Shown in pieces: positions 45,620 to 49,072 of a stretch of 49,072 nucleotides of DNA. The position numbers were made by a program, and so were the translations under genes. The stretch is from NCBI GenBank assembly GCA_027307045.1, contig DAHUXR010000022.1, forward strand, positions 1 to 49,072, in the 5' to 3' direction. The first letter of the stretch is position 1. The number at the start of each line of letters is the position of its first letter. The notes beneath the pieces are model-generated. The model had not been told where the DNA came from, did not search any database, and saw only the letters and a list, made by a program, of their open reading frames with translations. The DNA comes from Acidobacteriaceae bacterium (GTDB taxonomy: Bacteria > Acidobacteriota > Terriglobia > Terriglobales > Acidobacteriaceae).

Positions 45620-48067
45620 ATGGAACGCTGTATCTGCATTCACGCTCATTTTTATCAACCGCCACGGGAAAATCCATGGCTGGAAGCGGTTGAGCGCCAG
45701 GACTCCGCTTATCCTTATCATGACTGGAATGAGCGCATCACCGCGGAGTGCTACGCTCCCAACGGTGCTTCGCGCATTCTTGACGAAGCCGGGTATATCC
45801 GGCGCATCGTAAACAACTACTCGCGCATCAGCTCAAACTTCGGGCCCACCCTGCTCAAATGGCTTGAAGACAATTCTCCCGAGACGTACGAATCCATTCT
45901 TGAATCGGACAAGGTAAGCCAGGAAAGATTTTCCGGCCATGGATCGGCGCTGGCGCAGGCTTACAACCACATGATCCTGCCTTTGGCCAACTCGCGTGAC
46001 AAGATGACCCAGGTAATCTGGGGCATCCGCGATTTTGAACACCGCTTTGACCGCACACCGGAAGGCATGTGGTTGGCGGAAGCCGCAGTCGATGTCGCAA
46101 CGCTTGAAACACTGGCCGAACAGGGCATTCAATTCACGATCCTGGCGCCGCACCAGGCGGGCCGTGTGCGCAAGATCGGTGGCCGCAGCTGGAAAGACGT
46201 AAGCGGCGCACGCATTGATCCAACACGCGCTTATCTGGCCAAGCTGCCTTCAGGCAAAAGAATCAATCTCTTCTTTTATGACGGCCCCATTTCCCGCGCC
46301 GTGGCGTTTGAGCAGCTCTTGAACAGCGGAGAGGAGTTTGCGGACCGGCTGAAGAGCGGCTTCTCTGACCGTCGCGACTGGCCGCAGCTCATGCATATTG
46401 CCACTGACGGCGAGACGTATGGCCACCATCATCGGCATGGAGATATGGCGCTGGCCTATGCGCTGGACCGGATTGAGGCTGATCCTGGGCTGCGCCTTAC
46501 CAATTACGGCGAGTTCCTGGAGATGTATCCGCCGACGCATGAAGTCCAGATTATTGAAAACACTTCATGGAGCTGCGCCCACGGCGTGGAACGCTGGCGC
46601 AGCGATTGCGGCTGCAATTCCGGACGAGCGGGCTGGAACCAGCAATGGCGCGGGCCACTGCGTTCCGCATTGGATTACCTGCGCGATTGCGTTACTGAAT
46701 TGTTTGAGAGCAAAGCGGGCGCAATGCTGCACGATCCCTGGGCCGCCCGCAATGACTATATAGATGTAGTGTTGGACCGCTCGTCGGATTCACTCTGGTT
46801 GTTTTTTGAAAAGCACTCCAGCCACCAGTTGAAGCCTGCTGAGACTGTTGATGCTCTCAAGCTGCTGGAAATGCAGCGCCATGCCATGCTTATGTACACC
46901 AGCTGTGGATGGTTCTTTGACGAGCTGAGCGGCATTGAAACCATGCAGGTACTGCAATATGCCGGCCGAGTGATCCAACTGGCACGAGAGACCGGCAATG
47001 TGGACGCGGAGCCGGAATTTCTGCGGCGGCTTGCCCTTGCTAAAAGCAACTTGCCTGAACTGGGCGATGGCGCGGCGATCTATAACCGCTGGGTGGCGCC
47101 GGCATTTGTCGATCTGTGCAAGGTGGGGGCGCATTTTGCCATCAGCTCAATGTTTAACGGCGACCACATCGTGCCGCAGTACTGCTATTCAATCAAGAGC
47201 GTGGACTATCGCCACGCCGAAGCCGGGACCGCGCGGCTGGCGCTGGGAATTGCCCGCGTAACCTCGCGCATCACCCGTGAATCGCGCGAGTTGAGGTTTG
47301 CCGCCGTATATCTGGGCGAGCAGGTATTGCACGCGGGCGTTCGCGAGCTTGATAAGAAGGAAGATTACGAAATGCTGGTGGCTGAGAGCATGGCCGCTTT
47401 TTCCAGCGGCGATTTTGGCGAACTGCTGCGCCTGCTGGACGAGCACTTTGACGGCATGCCGTATTCTTTCAGAGCTTTGTTCAAGGACGAGCAAAAAAGG
47501 ATCCTGGATATTGTTCTTTCCCGCACGCTGGGAGATGCCGAAGCCAATTATCACCAGATTTATGAAAAGCATGGATCGCTCATGCGCTTCCTGAAAGAAA
47601 TGGGCCAGCCTGTCCCGGACGTCTTGCGCTTCACCGCGGAATTTGTCCTCAACAGCGACCTCAAACACACGTTTGAAACCGATCCGGTGGATTTTGTCCG
47701 GATTGCCATGCTCATGGAAATGGTCAAGCGCGAAGGCGTGCAGGTGGACGAAGCCGGCGCCAGATATGCGGCCGGAAACAGCCTGACGCGGATTTTACGG
47801 CGCTTGCAGCAGGACCCGCAGGAAAGTGAAACACTGGAACGCGCCAATGCGCTGACCAGCCTTTATCCCATGATGCCGTTTTCCGTAGATTGCTGGCACG
47901 CGCAAAACATTTATTACTCCATTCTGGATAAAGTCTTCCCTGAGATCGCGCGCAAAGACGATCCGGCATCGCGCCGGTGGCAGGAGCGTTTTCTTGCCCT
48001 GGGGGAAAAACTCAGGATAAGCGTTCCCGATCTCGCGTGGAAACCCGAATTGCAAATTGCAAGCTGA
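45620..48067 (+). CDS. GH57 / DUF3536 family glycoside hydrolase-like protein
   Basis: An 815-aa product from ATG 45620 (an upstream ATG at 45590 adds ten unconserved residues). The N-terminus HAHFYQPPRENPWLE carries the GH57 His pair (His8, His10). PEGMWLAEAAVD holds the probable nucleophile Glu154 and HIATDGETYGHHH the acid Asp263. From about 320 on is a helical domain with CGCNSGRAGWNQQWRG. GH57 enzymes work on alpha-glucans, including branching and transferase reactions. The DUF3536 subgroup has not been tied to one activity I can name. The 22-base gap to the SDR gene suggests an operon. Confidence 0.85.
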   Translation: MERCICIHAHFYQPPRENPWLEAVERQDSAYPYHDWNERITAECYAPNGASRILDEAGYIRRIVNNYSRISSNFGPTLLKWLEDNSPETYESILESDKVSQERFSGHGSALAQAYNHMILPLANSRDKMTQVIWGIRDFEHRFDRTPEGMWLAEAAVDVATLETLAEQGIQFTILAPHQAGRVRKIGGRSWKDVSGARIDPTRAYLAKLPSGKRINLFFYDGPISRAVAFEQLLNSGEEFADRLKSGFSDRRDWPQLMHIATDGETYGHHHRHGDMALAYALDRIEADPGLRLTNYGEFLEMYPPTHEVQIIENTSWSCAHGVERWRSDCGCNSGRAGWNQQWRGPLRSALDYLRDCVTELFESKAGAMLHDPWAARNDYIDVVLDRSSDSLWLFFEKHSSHQLKPAETVDALKLLEMQRHAMLMYTSCGWFFDELSGIETMQVLQYAGRVIQLARETGNVDAEPEFLRRLALAKSNLPELGDGAAIYNRWVAPAFVDLCKVGAHFAISSMFNGDHIVPQYCYSIKSVDYRHAEAGTARLALGIARVTSRITRESRELRFAAVYLGEQVLHAGVRELDKKEDYEMLVAESMAAFSSGDFGELLRLLDEHFDGMPYSFRALFKDEQKRILDIVLSRTLGDAEANYHQIYEKHGSLMRFLKEMGQPVPDVLRFTAEFVLNSDLKHTFETDPVDFVRIAMLMEMVKREGVQVDEAGARYAAGNSLTRILRRLQQDPQESETLERANALTSLYPMMPFSVDCWHAQNIYYSILDKVFPEIARKDDPASRRWQERFLALGEKLRISVPDLAWKPELQIAS

Positions 48068-48089
48068 AAAGGCCTGACAGGACAGAGCT

Positions 48090-49072
48090 ATGAAGAATCG
48101 GACAAAAGCAATCATTGGCGGCGCGGCCGCAGGTACGCTCATGGCGGGGGCCGCGGCGGGTTTGGGAGCAGTGTTGGCCGCTCGGAGCGGATTAAAGCGG
48201 CTTCGCGAGCATCGCCTGCGCGAGCTGCGCGGGCAGACGGTGCTGATTACCGGCGGATCACGAGGACTTGGGCTGGCGCTGGCGGAAGAGTTCGCGCAAT
48301 TTGGAGCGAAGGTCGCAATCTGTGCCCGCGATGAACAAGAGTTGGCCCGCGCGCGGCAGCAACTGGAAGACCTGGGCGCTGTGGTTTGCGCTATCCCCTG
48401 CGATGTGAGCAAGCCGGAGGAAGTGGATAACCTGATCAGTTCCGTGACCCGCAACATGGGAAAGATCGATGTTCTGGTCAACAATGCGGGCGTGATTTCC
48501 GTGGGGCCGATCCTTTCCCAGGAGTTGAAGGATTTTCAGGAAGCGATGGACGTGATGTTCTGGGGAACGGTCCATCCCACGCTGGCCGTGCTGCCGCAGA
48601 TGCTGGCGCGCGGCGCGGGCAGGGTTGTGAACATTTCTTCCATCGGCGGCAAAGTGAGCGTTCCTCACCTGATTCCCTATGGGTGCGCCAAGTTTGCGGT
48701 GACCGGCTTTTCTGAAGGTCTGCATGCCGAACTGAAGCGCTTTGGTATCCGCGTGCTCACAGTGGTCCCAGGACTCATGCGCACGGGGTCACACCTGAAC
48801 GCGCAATTCAAAGGCAGGCATGAAGCTGAGTTCGGCTGGTTCGCCGTGAGCGGCACGAATCCACTGGCATCGATTTCGGCCAGGCGCGCGGCGGAAAACA
48901 TTGTGAACGCAACATGCGCCAATCGCGCGGAGTTGGTGATCAGCTGGCAGGCGAAGTTGCTGGCAGGACTTCATGGCATTGCGCCGGGACTGACGCAGGA
49001 AGTGCTGGCCCATGTGAATCGACTATTACCAGATGCCGTGGGGAACACAGAGAAAAAAGCGGGGCATGAAAG
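48090..49072 (+). CDS. short-chain dehydrogenase/reductase, truncated by the window end
   Basis: At least 327 codons, with no stop before the window ends. A Gly/Ala-rich hydrophobic N-terminal segment (IIGGAAAGTLMAGAAAGLGA) is followed by a Rossmann domain: TGGSRGLG (54-61), NNAG (131-134), catalytic Ser184, Tyr197 and Lys201 (NISSIGGKV and YGCAK). The N-terminal helix suggests membrane attachment. The substrate is unknown. It is cotranscribed with the GH57 gene, which hints at a role in sugar or envelope metabolism. Confidence 0.85.
   Translation, partial: MKNRTKAIIGGAAAGTLMAGAAAGLGAVLAARSGLKRLREHRLRELRGQTVLITGGSRGLGLALAEEFAQFGAKVAICARDEQELARARQQLEDLGAVVCAIPCDVSKPEEVDNLISSVTRNMGKIDVLVNNAGVISVGPILSQELKDFQEAMDVMFWGTVHPTLAVLPQMLARGAGRVVNISSIGGKVSVPHLIPYGCAKFAVTGFSEGLHAELKRFGIRVLTVVPGLMRTGSHLNAQFKGRHEAEFGWFAVSGTNPLASISARRAAENIVNATCANRAELVISWQAKLLAGLHGIAPGLTQEVLAHVNRLLPDAVGNTEKKAGHE

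Overview
The window looks like a chromosomal segment from the phylum Acidobacteriota, probably class Terriglobia (Koribacter/Sulfotelmatobacter-like). The placement is by gene content, not by any rRNA marker. It carries an alternative complex III (act) operon fused to a caa3 oxidase operon, Acidobacteria-style Crp proteins ending in a LLNVILHD-type tail, a GH57/DUF3536 protein, many small CxxC proteins and dispersed short palindromic repeats. No phage, insertion sequence, integrase, rRNA, CRISPR array or credible tRNA was seen.

Region 1-5 kb is an accessory patchwork. It holds a small membrane protein with a decayed duplicate fragment, two paralogous zinc-finger-like miniproteins (760-927 and 4512-4706), two further CxxC miniproteins, a Crp/Fnr regulator with palindromes in its leader, a LolA-like envelope protein and an XRE regulator. 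Region 5-16 kb has envelope and housekeeping genes: a TonB-like protein, a 740-aa protein with a class III nucleotide-cyclase-type domain, an M28 peptidase, a thioredoxin-fold protein, a beta-helix protein, a membrane-anchored hydrolase and mutY. Region 16.4-20.6 kb is a minor-pilin operon (FimT, PilV, PilW and PilX types plus a coiled-coil protein) closed by a terminator. A short + strand transcript of unknown nature with its own terminator lies upstream of it.

Region 21-30 kb contains a large radical-SAM protein of the tetraether lipid synthase (Tes/MJ0619) type, a DciA-like protein, gatC and gatA, and an ECF sigma/anti-sigma/HEAT-repeat operon. Intergenic repeats here have been captured as the C-terminal codons of two genes.

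Region 30.5-43.6 kb (minus strand) is one continuous respiratory operon: actABCDEF, a membrane protein, sco, ctaC, ctaD, ctaE and ctaF. It would encode a quinol:cytochrome c oxidoreductase (ACIII) coupled to an A2-type caa3 oxygen reductase plus a copper chaperone. actE appears to use a rare ATT start, and a GTGA-N6-TCAC palindrome lies in its putative promoter region.

Region 43.9-49 kb holds a frameshifted secreted-protein pseudogene with its terminator, a two-gene nucleotidyltransferase module that could be toxin-antitoxin-like, a GH57 protein and an SDR dehydrogenase that runs off the window. The most promising leads are the Tes-like enzyme in a bacterial genome, the cryptic short transcript at 20.66-20.76 kb, and the repeat-derived protein tails.
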